A DNA stretch of 45,266 nucleotides, taken from positions 1 to 45,266 of the forward strand of contig CAIOKO010000069.1 in NCBI GenBank assembly GCA_903858935.1, written 5' to 3'. Within the stretch, counting starts at the first letter, position 1, and the number at the start of each line of letters is the position of its first letter. This document shows, in pieces, positions 7,003 through 16,112 of this stretch. A program made the position numbers and the translations under genes. The DNA comes from an uncultured Schlesneria sp. GTDB lineage: Bacteria > Planctomycetota > Planctomycetia > Planctomycetales > Planctomycetaceae. The notes below the pieces were generated by a model. The model saw nothing but the letters and a program-made list of their open reading frames with translations. It was not told the origin of the DNA and did no database searches.

Positions 7003-8355
7003 GTGACAACTCAATCACCGTCGTCTTCCGGAATCGATTCCCTGGAGAAATCCGATCAGGGGCACCCCGTTGCATTCAAATACTTTTTTTGGGGCGAGTT
7101 TGCCGAACGCTGTTCCTTCTATGGAATGCGAGCCATTCTGCCCCTGTATTTGACGACGGCATTGCACTTTTCGGATGCGACCGGCGGATCGATCTATTTC
7201 TGGTTCAAGATGGCCTGTTACGGACTGCCGCTCCTGGGGGGTTACCTCGCAGACCGCTATTTCGGCAAGTATCGAACAATCGTCTGGTTTTCCATTCCGT
7301 ATGTGCTGGGGCATTTCATCCTCGGTATCGAGAGCGCGACGGCCGCCATTATTGCCCTGGCGTTACTCTCGGGTGGTAGCGGTGTGATCAAACCCAACAT
7401 CTCAACACTCATGGGTGAAACCTACGACCAGCAGCGTCCCGGGCAAACACAACTTCGCTCCGCCGCGTTCATGTGGTTCTACTTTGCAATCAATGTTGGT
7501 GCCTTAATTTCGACTCTTGCGCTCCCCTGGTTACGAGATCATTACGGCTATGCCGCAGCCTTTCAGTTTCCCGCCTGGTTAATGGTCGTTTCGCTGGCGG
7601 TGTTCGCGTCGGGCAAACGACATTATGCGGTTGAGAGACTGGCCTACGAAGCACCAACTCCCGAGCAAAAACGAGAACGACGGGCAACGCTGGGTCGACT
7701 GATGGGGATTTTCGGCTTGATGGTGTTGTTCTGGGTCCCTTATGAGCACAACGACAGTATTTGGGTCTTCTTCGCCCGTGACTACATCGACATGACCGTT
7801 CCATTCCTTTCAACGACAATTGCCCCCGATCAGTTACAGTTTCTCAATCCGCTGTGCGTGATGATCTTTGCACCACTTTTTGGCTGGCTGTTTCCCAAGA
7901 TCGATCCCCTGGCAAAGGTCTACACGGCCAGAATGAAAATCCTGCTGGGATTTGGCTGCGGCACTTTGGCTTCGGGGATCATGACCATTGCCGGCTTCCT
8001 TTCGAACGCCGATACAAAGATCTCGATCATGTGGTTGGTCTTTGCCTACATCCTGCTGACGATCGGCGAGATTCTTGTTTACGGAACCGGTTTGGAATTA
8101 GCATTTTCAGCGGCCCCGGCAAACATGAAAGGCTTCGTGACGGGTTGCTTCCTTTTAACCATGACGATTGCCAATTTCTTTAATACGTTCTGGGTCCATT
8201 ATTATGGAGGGTCATTAACAGCCGAAAAGCTGACCGGAACGCTTTCACCAGGAATGTTTTTTGGAATATCTGGATTATTTGCACTCGGTGCAGCGATCAT
8301 CATGTTGACGATGAATCGTGATGCGGAAACAGAACAATCCGTCACGACGGGATGA
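7003..8355 (+). CDS. proton-dependent oligopeptide (POT/PTR2) transporter
   Basis: An inner-membrane major-facilitator protein of the POT family, which imports di- and tripeptides with protons. The 450-residue protein is mostly membrane helices. The family signature is at the start of the first helix as WGEFAERCSFYGMRAIL, matching ExxER[FC]xYYG; the usual Phe after ExxER is Cys here. The first intracellular loop shows GGYLADRYFGKYRTI, the MFS loop motif of this family, and a later FWVPYEHNDSIWVFF block corresponds to the central helices. Start is GTG at 7003, with AAAGGGAG three bases upstream. It stands alone, with spacers on both sides. The family call is firm; exact substrate is not deducible. 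Confidence 0.9.
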   Translation: MTTQSPSSSGIDSLEKSDQGHPVAFKYFFWGEFAERCSFYGMRAILPLYLTTALHFSDATGGSIYFWFKMACYGLPLLGGYLADRYFGKYRTIVWFSIPYVLGHFILGIESATAAIIALALLSGGSGVIKPNISTLMGETYDQQRPGQTQLRSAAFMWFYFAINVGALISTLALPWLRDHYGYAAAFQFPAWLMVVSLAVFASGKRHYAVERLAYEAPTPEQKRERRATLGRLMGIFGLMVLFWVPYEHNDSIWVFFARDYIDMTVPFLSTTIAPDQLQFLNPLCVMIFAPLFGWLFPKIDPLAKVYTARMKILLGFGCGTLASGIMTIAGFLSNADTKISIMWLVFAYILLTIGEILVYGTGLELAFSAAPANMKGFVTGCFLLTMTIANFFNTFWVHYYGGSLTAEKLTGTLSPGMFFGISGLFALGAAIIMLTMNRDAETEQSVTTG

Positions 8356-8555
8356 TTGACGAATTTGAATTGGCCCAGTCGAGAGAGCATGCTGATCAGC
8401 AGCGAAAATCAGAAAAGACATTGCCCTTCACGTATTCCATTCACTTTGCATTGTGATTGGTGTTTTGATAATTTGATGTCTGAAATTCCAGTAGTTTTCT
8501 TTATCACCTGTGCTGGCTCCCAGCGACGAGTAAACTCCTCAAGCTGAGGAACCCC

Positions 8556-10115
8556 ATGACGCTTGATGAATCCTTCCAGGTGGCCGTCCAACGTCTGAAT
8601 CAGCAGGGACAATTGCTGAATGGGCAATTGCTCAAATTGCTGGAAGGCGACAAGGACGCGTTTCGTGAGATCCGGGCACGTTTGATTTCTGAAGGGTTCG
8701 CTGAAGATCGATTCGGAGTCGGTCTTGGACGACTGGAAAATGCCCCTGCTGCAGTTGTGCCCCATCTGGCGGATCTCGCTGCTGATGAATCTCTTGAGGA
8801 ATCCGAGCGGTCTGCTGAAAACGAGCCAAATACCGCATCAAATGCCGACTGGTATCTGATGGCGTCTGGTATCACTCAAGGCCCGATGACGTTTGAGTCA
8901 CTCTGTGAAATGCGGATGTGTGGTGAAATCCAACCCGCAGACGTCGTCCGGAACGGTACCTACGGTTTCTGGCAGCGCCCGGACGATGTGCCGGAACTCG
9001 CAGCGATCAAGCCCAACCAGCGAAAACGCTCGCCAAAGATTCCGGTGCAAGAGAAGGTCGTACTCGAGGAATTACCGACACGTTCAAAAGCGATCGGCGG
9101 CGTCAACTCGCCTGGATCAAAACTGACGACCGAAGAATCGGGGTTCTATTTTTGGGAATCAGGACGCAGTGTTGGTCCCGTCTCGCGGACAGAACTGCTT
9201 GAGCGTCTCAAGGCGGGTCGATTGAGTCGCGATGAGTTTGTCCGGTTTGGAATCGACGGTGAATGGCAGCCCGTTTCGGCGATTATCGCAGAAACGAATC
9301 TGGTAACCTCGTTGCCGCCGAGCAAGTCATTCGAGCCCTCCAACGAACATCAACGGCAAAGAAATGACCAACCACTGGGTTCTCTCAGTGATGTCGATAT
9401 TGAACAACCCGATGCGAGACCGCGAATCGAAGTCTCGACTCCACCCGCACCGATATCGACAAAACGTTTGGTGGCGACTCGGCCCACCAGCAATGCCAAC
9501 ACGCCTCCTGCTGAACCTGTAAAAGTACAAGTCCGACCAACGTCGATAATCCAGGACCTGTGGCGACGAGCCTCACGTGGTGTTGGCGGTGAAAAGCGGC
9601 TGACTCAAATCATCATGGCCAGTGCTGTTGTCTTTGGTGCCTGTTTGTGGATGCGGCAACCACCCTCAGCCAGTTCAATTTACCAGGAATTCAACCGCTT
9701 CCACGATCAAATCGTCGAATTGAAAAGTCGTGGGGTGAACGATCAAACGCAGTGGAAACGTGACATCGATCGGGCACTTTCTCGAACTCAGGCATTAGTG
9801 ACAGGACTCAAGGATCCCAAGACCGGGGCTTCTGCGTTGAGACCCGCGAAACAAGAGCTTTTATGGGCGGGTCAGGATTCACTGTTGAAACTGCTGGAAA
9901 GCCCGAACATCGACCCTCAAACGGCAAAAGTTTTCGAAGAACAATTCGAGTACCATATGAACCAGGCCCGACGATTACTCGACGGAGGAACTCGCTCGCT
10001 TCCGCAGGAATTTGCTTTGCCGTCAAAACGACCAGATGCGAGCGGTCCTCCCAGAGCAGGTGCTAAAGCGCCTCAGGGACCACCGGGCAAACCAGCAACT
10101 CCACCGCGTCCGTGA
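8556..10115 (+). CDS. protein with two GYF_2 (DUF4339) domains and one membrane helix
   Basis: The protein has 519 residues. A GYF_2-type domain is at about 98-148 (DWYLMASGITQGPMTFESL ... ADVVRNGTYGFWQRPDDV). A second is at about 193-245 (FYFWESGRSVGPVSRTELL ... DEFVRFGIDGEWQPV). A Pro/Thr-rich linker, one hydrophobic segment near 350-368 (IIMASAVVFGACLWM) and a C-terminal helical and proline-rich tail follow. GYF-type domains bind peptides or scaffold other proteins; in planctomycetes they often sit in membrane proteins of unknown function. The start ATG follows GAGGA by five bases. The HEAT-repeat gene starts 50 bp downstream and may be co-transcribed. No enzymatic motif was seen. Confidence 0.75.
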   Translation: MTLDESFQVAVQRLNQQGQLLNGQLLKLLEGDKDAFREIRARLISEGFAEDRFGVGLGRLENAPAAVVPHLADLAADESLEESERSAENEPNTASNADWYLMASGITQGPMTFESLCEMRMCGEIQPADVVRNGTYGFWQRPDDVPELAAIKPNQRKRSPKIPVQEKVVLEELPTRSKAIGGVNSPGSKLTTEESGFYFWESGRSVGPVSRTELLERLKAGRLSRDEFVRFGIDGEWQPVSAIIAETNLVTSLPPSKSFEPSNEHQRQRNDQPLGSLSDVDIEQPDARPRIEVSTPPAPISTKRLVATRPTSNANTPPAEPVKVQVRPTSIIQDLWRRASRGVGGEKRLTQIIMASAVVFGACLWMRQPPSASSIYQEFNRFHDQIVELKSRGVNDQTQWKRDIDRALSRTQALVTGLKDPKTGASALRPAKQELLWAGQDSLLKLLESPNIDPQTAKVFEEQFEYHMNQARRLLDGGTRSLPQEFALPSKRPDASGPPRAGAKAPQGPPGKPATPPRP

Positions 10116-10165
10116 ATCTCGTCGGTCCGTTGAGCCAACGGTCAAATTGATTAAGGGACGAAACG

Positions 10166-11629
10166 TTGATTTTCCGAATTCTGCTAGGAATCAGCATTTT
10201 GCCTGCGGTCGTTCGCGTTTTCGCAGCGAAGCAACTGGCGAAACACGCCACGACCGCAAACATTCGGTCGCTGGTCAAATCATTGAGTGACGAAGATGAC
10301 CTCGTCCGCGCGGCTTGCCTGGATTCTCTTGCAAGCCACGGATCGACGAGTGTCCCTGAGTTGATCCGTGGCTTGGCGTCAGGGATGAATCCTCGCAGTT
10401 CTCTCGAGATTACAACCGCTTTGGGTCAATTTGGCTCGTCAGCGAACCTTGTCGTACCAATTCTGACACAAAGGCTGGGCGATTCTTCCAGTGCGGTTCG
10501 ATGTGCTGCGGCCAACTCTCTTTGCAAAATCGGGTCACCATCCGCCGCGGCGGTCCCAGCCCTGGTTCGGGTCATACAAGAATCAAACTCGTCGGTCGCC
10601 GCTGCCGCGCTGCGCGCACTCGGCTCAATCGGTCCTGAAGCACGTCGGACATTACCGCTGGTCCTGACGAACCTGACTCACGATGACCGTGACGTGCGTC
10701 AGGCGGCAAGTGAAACACTGGCAAAAATCGGCTCGGCGGGTGCTGAATGTCTGCCTCAATTGACGCAGCTTCTGTTTCACCAGGAGGCAGGAATTCGCGA
10801 AGCCGCTGCGCGGTCGTGCGGTGGAATCGGACCGGAAGCGAAAGCCGCTGTGCCGGCGCTCATGCAGCATTTTCAAGATATCAACGTCGGTGTCCGCCTG
10901 GCTGCAGTGAAGGCCGTTGCTTCGATTAGACCGGCAGACCCGCAGATCCTTTCCCCCTTGATTTCAATGCTACAGGATAAAGAACGAACTATTCGTGAAG
11001 CAGCAGTTCGCGCGTTGATTCCGTTCGGGCCGGCCGCCAAAAACGCGGTGCCGGGCTTGCGGCCATTGTTGAGCGAGGACCGCGGGCGCGTTCGACTTGC
11101 CGCTGTCGACGCGGTCAGCGCGATCGGGGCTTCGGCACGGCATCTGGCACCGGAATTACTGATCTGCTGTTATGACTCACATGAAAGCACGCGTCTGGCA
11201 GGGCTGCGGGCATTTCGACAGCTCGCACCCGGACTGACTGACTTTGTCCCTCAGCTGGTCGATGAATTGGCGAAGGGAAACCCGGAACAGCGTGTCGTCA
11301 TCCTTCAAGTGCTGGGGTCATTGGGTCCGCATGCGATCAGTGCGCTTCAGACAGTCTTTGGGTCCCTTGATGATGAAAACCCCCTGGTTCGTCAGGCGGC
11401 TGCGGCAACAATTGGGCAATTCGGCTCACAAGCGGAAGAACTGGTTCCCGAACTCATTCAACGACTTGCTGATTCGAATACAGTCATCCGCGAAGCCGCA
11501 GTTCGAACACTGGGCGAGATGGGGATCACCGCGCGAGCGGCAAGACCTGCATTGCTTGCTCAACTGAAGGACAAGGACCAATCGGTTCGAAAACTGGTCG
11601 AATCAGCACTCGAAAGAATCCGAGAATAA
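10166..11629 (+). CDS. exported HEAT-repeat protein
   Basis: A 487-residue protein made almost wholly of PBS-lyase/HEAT-type repeats of about 37-39 residues, with recurring phrases such as VRQAASETLAKIG, VRLAAVKAVASI and IREAAVRTLGEMG. Such superhelices serve as protein-binding scaffolds; no catalytic site is expected. The start is TTG at 10166, preceded by AAGGGA at 10153-10158; no upstream ATG fits. The first 25 residues (MIFRILLGISILPAVVRVFA) form a hydrophobic leader that could be a signal peptide or anchor. It follows the GYF_2 gene by 50 bp on the same strand and converges with the pseudopilin gene. Confidence 0.8.
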   Translation: MIFRILLGISILPAVVRVFAAKQLAKHATTANIRSLVKSLSDEDDLVRAACLDSLASHGSTSVPELIRGLASGMNPRSSLEITTALGQFGSSANLVVPILTQRLGDSSSAVRCAAANSLCKIGSPSAAAVPALVRVIQESNSSVAAAALRALGSIGPEARRTLPLVLTNLTHDDRDVRQAASETLAKIGSAGAECLPQLTQLLFHQEAGIREAAARSCGGIGPEAKAAVPALMQHFQDINVGVRLAAVKAVASIRPADPQILSPLISMLQDKERTIREAAVRALIPFGPAAKNAVPGLRPLLSEDRGRVRLAAVDAVSAIGASARHLAPELLICCYDSHESTRLAGLRAFRQLAPGLTDFVPQLVDELAKGNPEQRVVILQVLGSLGPHAISALQTVFGSLDDENPLVRQAAAATIGQFGSQAEELVPELIQRLADSNTVIREAAVRTLGEMGITARAARPALLAQLKDKDQSVRKLVESALERIRE

Positions 11630-11664
11630 TTCGTGGATGTTCGGCATCGCAGGCTCAGGCTGGC

Positions 11665-12633
11665 TTAGAATTCACCAATCACAAAGCCATCGCTGATTGC
11701 AGCGAGGTTGGCGTAAGTTTGAGTATTGATGTTCTCGCTGACAAATCGTACAGAGCCATCCCCTAACAGAAACTGGACACCTCCAACGTGACGGCTGCTG
11801 AACGCGTCATCGGAAAACTTCCCCGTGGCATTCATCAGACAGACAGATTGGCACGATCCACCGACGTCATTCGGGTCATTCCCCACACCAACCCAAGTGT
11901 CATCGCTACCGATAGAAGCTCCTTGTTGAGTTCCCAGTGATCGTCGTTCACCAATAAACAACGTATTGGTCAGTCCGTCAGTCACATCGCGAAAGCTGCG
12001 ACTCGGAATATCGGGCCAGTTCGTAAACCAGGGGAATGCACCATTCGAAGGTCGATTTCCATTTGCGGCAGAATCCGATCCCCAAACGGCGATGTAATTT
12101 GTCCGGCTGAGCGGCAGGTCATCTGAATCATTATCGGGACCAGCCAGGTCGTCAGGGTCTCCCGAAGGATCGATAGCAATATTTGACGACCCGGTATCAG
12201 AAGCGCATCGGAAAATGGGCAACCCGATGTTCAGTCCGTTCGGGACTTTCAAAGTCCAGAAATAGGCACCAAAACCAGTTGCCGGTATGCAACCGGGTGT
12301 CGGTGAGTAATACGAGCAACCAGGTGTTGCGGCAATATTGTTATAGAGGTTGGCCTGATCCAGATGAGGGAGCAGCATGACGCCCCATCCATACTGATTG
12401 TAACCCATACAGGCGGGTGGAAGACGCAAATGTGTATCGTGATAATTGTGAATCGCCAGCCCGAGTTGTTTCAGAGAATTTTTACATTGAGTGCGCCGGG
12501 CCGCCTCGCGAGCTTGCTGCACGGCGGGTAATAACAACGACATCAGTACGGCAATGATCGCAATCACCACCAGCAATTCGATCAATGTAAATCCACGACC
12601 TGATTTCAATGACCGCGATTGTTGATTCAACAC
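11665..12633 (-). CDS. DUF1559 pseudopilin-like protein (H-X9-DG type)
   Basis: This belongs to the large planctomycete family of type II/IV pilin-like proteins with a DUF1559 domain. The product is 322 residues. The N-terminus has the prepilin signature GRGFTLIELLVVIAIIAVL (cleavage after Gly, Glu at +5), followed by LLPAVQQAREAARRTQC and LGLAIHNYHDTH. Near the C-terminus the H-X9-DG motif is present (HVGGVQFLLGDGSVRF). The frame is open further upstream, but the start is placed at GTG 12633 because AAAGGA lies seven bases before it and the prepilin leader then has a normal length. The family is probably exported and peptidase-processed; its exact role is unknown. Confidence 0.9.
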   Translation of the reverse strand: MLNQQSRSLKSGRGFTLIELLVVIAIIAVLMSLLLPAVQQAREAARRTQCKNSLKQLGLAIHNYHDTHLRLPPACMGYNQYGWGVMLLPHLDQANLYNNIAATPGCSYYSPTPGCIPATGFGAYFWTLKVPNGLNIGLPIFRCASDTGSSNIAIDPSGDPDDLAGPDNDSDDLPLSRTNYIAVWGSDSAANGNRPSNGAFPWFTNWPDIPSRSFRDVTDGLTNTLFIGERRSLGTQQGASIGSDDTWVGVGNDPNDVGGSCQSVCLMNATGKFSDDAFSSRHVGGVQFLLGDGSVRFVSENINTQTYANLAAISDGFVIGEF

Positions 12634-13153
12634 GCCGAATTCCTTTGCTCTTGATCGGAGAACGAATGAATTCCAAGACCGCATTCGCGAAGACGACTCG
12701 ACAAAGCGTCTACCGTTAAAATGATACAACTTAACGGCACGGAACCAAAGTCGCTCTCCTTTGCTGATCGGTCCCTTGTCCAGATGTGCGGATCGCTTTA
12801 AACATCGAACATCCCTCAAATAAACACCGCAGGGCGATAAATGTTTCGCAATACCGTCGAAATAGTGTGAATGACTCGCGAAAGTGGTCGAAATCTTGAT
12901 GTATACGCCAGAAGCAGGCCGCAAATCTGAATTGGAAAACTGCTTTTTCGCCGTTGACACCGTGATCGGAGGCTGGAAGCCTCGACGACCGGGAACCATC
13001 ACCGGGGAACCATCAAAAGTCCGCAAGTATCAGGCGAAAAAAACGCCCTCAAGCCGAGCGCACCACTTCGGCAACGTTGTGGCGAAGCGGACGAATTCGT
13101 GGTACAAGGTTTGTTCCGATTCACCTGATGAACTTCTGACTGGAGCCTTCCCT
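12634..13153. other. divergent intergenic region with small repeats
   Basis: No gene was recognised between the divergent starts of the pseudopilin and the next small gene. A hairpin GAGGCT-GGA-AGCCTC lies at 12969-12983. A direct repeat GGGAACCATCA occurs at 12991-13001 and 13005-13015 (14-base period). An open frame from 12884 continues into the next gene but shows no coding features before 13154. Confidence 0.5.
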
Positions 13154-13522
13154 ATGGGACTGTTCGGCGGCAAAGACTGGAACGTGATCGCGATCATTTA
13201 TGAACGGCGCGAAATGTATCGAGTGAACGGTCAGCGAGGTAAAGGTGGAAACGCGGTGAAGTGCCGCGATGGAGCCAAGAATCACGAACGTACGATCTAT
13301 TGGGCGGTGTTCAATCAGAAGCGAGCGTTCGTCGAAGGAGGGGGCGGAAATGGCGAGAAGATGGTCACAAACGAAATTATTGCCCAATTGAAAAAAGAAT
13401 TCTCGATCAATCCCACCGTGACCAGCATTCTTGGGATGCTTGAGCGGGGTGAACAGCCCATGGCTTCTAAGCCGCTTGCCTTTTCGGGATATCCAAAACC
13501 GGAACACGGACCGGAAAACTGA
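13154..13522 (+). CDS. small conserved-looking protein of unknown function
   Basis: A 122-residue protein starting MGLFGGKDWNVIAIIYER. It is not a family I can name. It has no signal peptide and no membrane segment. A central Gly-rich stretch (FVEGGGGNGEK) separates a basic N-terminal half from a helical C-terminal half, and the tail is Pro-rich. The start is ATG 13154, preceded by TGGAG at 13141-13145; the longer open frame from 12884 gives an implausible N-terminus. HemQ follows 70 bp downstream on the same strand, so co-transcription is possible. It could be a cytosolic adaptor; the function is unknown. Confidence 0.6.
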   Translation: MGLFGGKDWNVIAIIYERREMYRVNGQRGKGGNAVKCRDGAKNHERTIYWAVFNQKRAFVEGGGGNGEKMVTNEIIAQLKKEFSINPTVTSILGMLERGEQPMASKPLAFSGYPKPEHGPEN

Positions 13523-13592
13523 ACTCAGGAATTGATCACGTCCGCACGGCAATCGAACGTAAAATTCCAGGCCCCTGATTGAAAGCAATTTT

Positions 13593-14438
13593 GTGAATCG
13601 CCCGTCTCCTTCCCAAACGCCACAGCCCGAACCGACCGCGAAACTCACCGAAGGCTGGCACTGTCTGCACCTGTATTATCGCGTTGATCAAAGTGCGTTA
13701 AACCGGCTTTGTTCCAGTGAACTGGCTGAGGGGCGTGAAGCGCTTGTCCATTTGCTCGACCCTGAACGCCCCGGTGCTCCCGCACGTCTGCAAACGTCTG
13801 TTGTTTCGGGTCACAAGGCCGATTTAGGGCTGATGATCATGGACTCCGATCCGCTGCTCATCGATGGCGTCTGTCAGGCCGTTCGGGCATCGAAACTGGG
13901 AACCGTCCTGCAACCGACGTACTCGTTCGTTTCCATCACGGAAGTCTCGGAATACGTGCCGACACTTGAGCAATACGGTGCCAAGTTACAGCGCGACGAA
14001 GGATTAAAGGTTGATGACCCCGCGTACACTGCGAAACTGAATGCCTACGGACAACGTTTGCCGATGATGAATCGACAACGGCTGTGTCCCGATTTCCCGA
14101 ACTGGCCGGTTCATTGCTTCTATCCGATGAACAAGAGTCGGCACCCGTCAGCGAACTGGTTCATGGAGCCATTCAGCAGCCGTTCCGCCATGATGTCTGA
14201 ACATGCGACGAGTGGGATTAAATTTGCCGGTCGAGTCAGTCAACTCATCACCGCATCGACGGGATTCGACGACTGGGAATGGGGAGTGACGCTTTGGGGA
14301 CGAAATCCAGAATCGATTAAAGACATCGTCTATACGATGCGATTTGATACGGCTTCGGCCCGCTACGCCGAGTTCGGGCCGTTTTATATCAGTTACATCA
14401 AGCCTCCGGCCGAGGCATTGGAACACTTGCAGATTTGA
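13593..14438 (+). CDS. hemQ: HemQ, coproheme decarboxylase (chlorite dismutase family)
   Basis: HemQ converts iron-coproporphyrin III to haem b by two peroxide-driven decarboxylations, the last step of the coproporphyrin-dependent haem route. The frame is 281 residues with an N-terminal Pro-rich extension. The catalytic motif YPMNK is present at 177-181 (Tyr177 and Lys181, matching the Tyr and Lys of the YPMSK motif in Gram-positive HemQ). The haem-ligand His is probably H204 in SEHATSGIKFAGRV, followed by ITASTGFDDWEWGVTLW, which is typical of the family. Start is GTG 13593. These motifs fit HemQ rather than true chlorite dismutase. HemW lies about 3.5 kb further on, on the other strand. Confidence 0.9.
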   Translation: MNRPSPSQTPQPEPTAKLTEGWHCLHLYYRVDQSALNRLCSSELAEGREALVHLLDPERPGAPARLQTSVVSGHKADLGLMIMDSDPLLIDGVCQAVRASKLGTVLQPTYSFVSITEVSEYVPTLEQYGAKLQRDEGLKVDDPAYTAKLNAYGQRLPMMNRQRLCPDFPNWPVHCFYPMNKSRHPSANWFMEPFSSRSAMMSEHATSGIKFAGRVSQLITASTGFDDWEWGVTLWGRNPESIKDIVYTMRFDTASARYAEFGPFYISYIKPPAEALEHLQI

Positions 14439-14469
14439 CAGGCCCGACAGGTCTGTCAGATGTCAGCGG

Positions 14470-15702
14470 TCAGCGGTCAGCGGTCGCGACCTGCTGTTCA
14501 GGAAGGCGGCTGGGGTATCCGTATCGCTCGAACCAGGGCTTCCAGCGATTGTAAACCATTCGCATCAGGTTCTCGTCCATTTTGAACGAGTTCTTACGAT
14601 AACGGGTCAGTTCTGGAAGCATTTTTTGAATCTTTGGTTCCAGTTGGTTCCAGCCGTCGAGGTTCAGTCCCTGATAAATGCGATGCATCTCACCGAGCGG
14701 GTCGACTTCAAGATCTTCAAAACGAAGTTCGTGTAAATTGCCGTGTGGAATCAGATTTCGCGTCCGTTCGTACGTTTCCATGCAATGCGAGTAAATTGAC
14801 AGGGTTTCGTTCTTCATCGTTTCTTCGTTAACGACGTTCCCCAGTCCATTCTCGGCAAACATGGTCCGTCGGAGATGAATACTTGAGTTATAGACGGCGT
14901 AGGGATCTCGATAGATGTAGATGAACTTGGCGTCTGGAAACATTTTGAGCAGCAAGGGGACTCGAAATGTATGTGTCGGGGACTTGAAGACGATCGGCTT
15001 ATCATGTTTGATCGTCAGCTTTTTGACGAAGTAGAGGAATCGTTCCTTCCAGCGTTCCAGTTCTGCAGGGGTCACATCTGTCAATTCGAAGAATCGCTCG
15101 TACTTCGAAGGATCCTCTGGATGAGCCAGCATCAAATACGGGGATAAGCCGGAAAGTAGAACCAGCGCGACTTCGTCTTCCTGCGGTAAATCAAAGCCCG
15201 CTTCGACATTGTCCATCGGTCTTGTTTTGGGGATGAGCCAGCTCGTCAGCGATGTGACAGTACGTTCCGTCAACAAGAAGTTTGCGGGAAACATGACTTC
15301 GTAAAGATTGGGAAACGTGTATTGGGGATCGAGCGTGATCAGATTGTGCAGCAGTGTTGTGCCGCTTCTCCAATGTCCCAGAATAAAGACGGGTGTATGA
15401 TTGATTTCCTGCCGGGCAATTTTCCGACCGTAAATGGCGGACTCGCAAGCGTTGCTGAATGAATTGACAAGGCTCAATGCCGTAATCGATGCAATCTTGT
15501 GCAGGCGTGTCCAGTGCATCGGTGGCCGCGAGGCCAGCAACCTGATCCAGCCTTCAAAGGAACACCCGTGCCAAATGCTGAAGAAACCTTGCGGTTTAAA
15601 CTTAGCACCGTCACCCTCAGTTGCCTTGGGAGCCGGAGCTGGCAGCGGATTCGACTGCGTTGTCACTCGATCGCGTTCCGTCATCACACCGTTTTTATTC
15701 AT
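14470..15702 (-). CDS. sulfotransferase family protein
   Basis: A PAPS-dependent sulfotransferase-fold protein of 410 residues. The 5'-phosphosulfate loop is at 108-116 (LGHWRSGTT), and the 3'-phosphate-binding block appears as FIYIYRDPYAVYNSSIHL in the middle of the protein. These features match the Sulfotransfer_3 type found in many bacteria, where the acceptor is usually a glycan, lipid or small molecule. No signal peptide is seen. The start is ATG 15702; an in-frame GTG-ATG pair 15 and 18 bases downstream is an alternative, as the ribosome binding site is weak for all of them. The acceptor cannot be told from sequence. Confidence 0.85.
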   Translation of the reverse strand: MNKNGVMTERDRVTTQSNPLPAPAPKATEGDGAKFKPQGFFSIWHGCSFEGWIRLLASRPPMHWTRLHKIASITALSLVNSFSNACESAIYGRKIARQEINHTPVFILGHWRSGTTLLHNLITLDPQYTFPNLYEVMFPANFLLTERTVTSLTSWLIPKTRPMDNVEAGFDLPQEDEVALVLLSGLSPYLMLAHPEDPSKYERFFELTDVTPAELERWKERFLYFVKKLTIKHDKPIVFKSPTHTFRVPLLLKMFPDAKFIYIYRDPYAVYNSSIHLRRTMFAENGLGNVVNEETMKNETLSIYSHCMETYERTRNLIPHGNLHELRFEDLEVDPLGEMHRIYQGLNLDGWNQLEPKIQKMLPELTRYRKNSFKMDENLMRMVYNRWKPWFERYGYPSRLPEQQVATADR

Positions 15703-16112
15703 ACCGTCACGTTAAGTTACCACGACGACTCCGATCGTGCGAGACTGAAATAATGGTCGTCGAATTCCATCCGGCCGACCAATACTCTGATCGCAACTGG
15801 CACCGTTCTTGGGATCGACGCTTGAAAAGAGTTCCTTGACAAACTTATCCGGCGGTGGATTATGAAGCGTAATCGCCCCCCACCGTCTCGAAGCCCAGGA
15901 TGCAGGATTCTCAGTCCTTAAATACGGGCCCGAATCCCGCGGGGGGGTAATTTCTTCGGAGACCGTTGCACGATTTGCGTCCTCTCGTCAAACCATCACG
16001 CTCATCTGAAGTAAAACCCTTCGCCCTGGTATATCCTGCTTCGCAGCGACGACCCACATCTGTCAGCCGTTCGGTTCAATCTGGTGCCTCTCAGTTCATT
16101 AAGGAGACGATT
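15703..16112 (+). promoter_or_regulatory. spacer with candidate promoter for the downstream secreted protein
   Basis: TTGACA at 15836-15841 and GATTAT at 15858-15863 are spaced by 16 bases and could be -35 and -10 boxes. That would give a leader of about 240 bases, which contains GGCGGTGG/CCACCG inverted sequence around 15851-15886 and a G-run near 15943. AAGGAGA at 16101-16107 serves the ATG at 16113. No gene was seen in the spacer; the open frame from 15966 is not supported. Confidence 0.35.
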
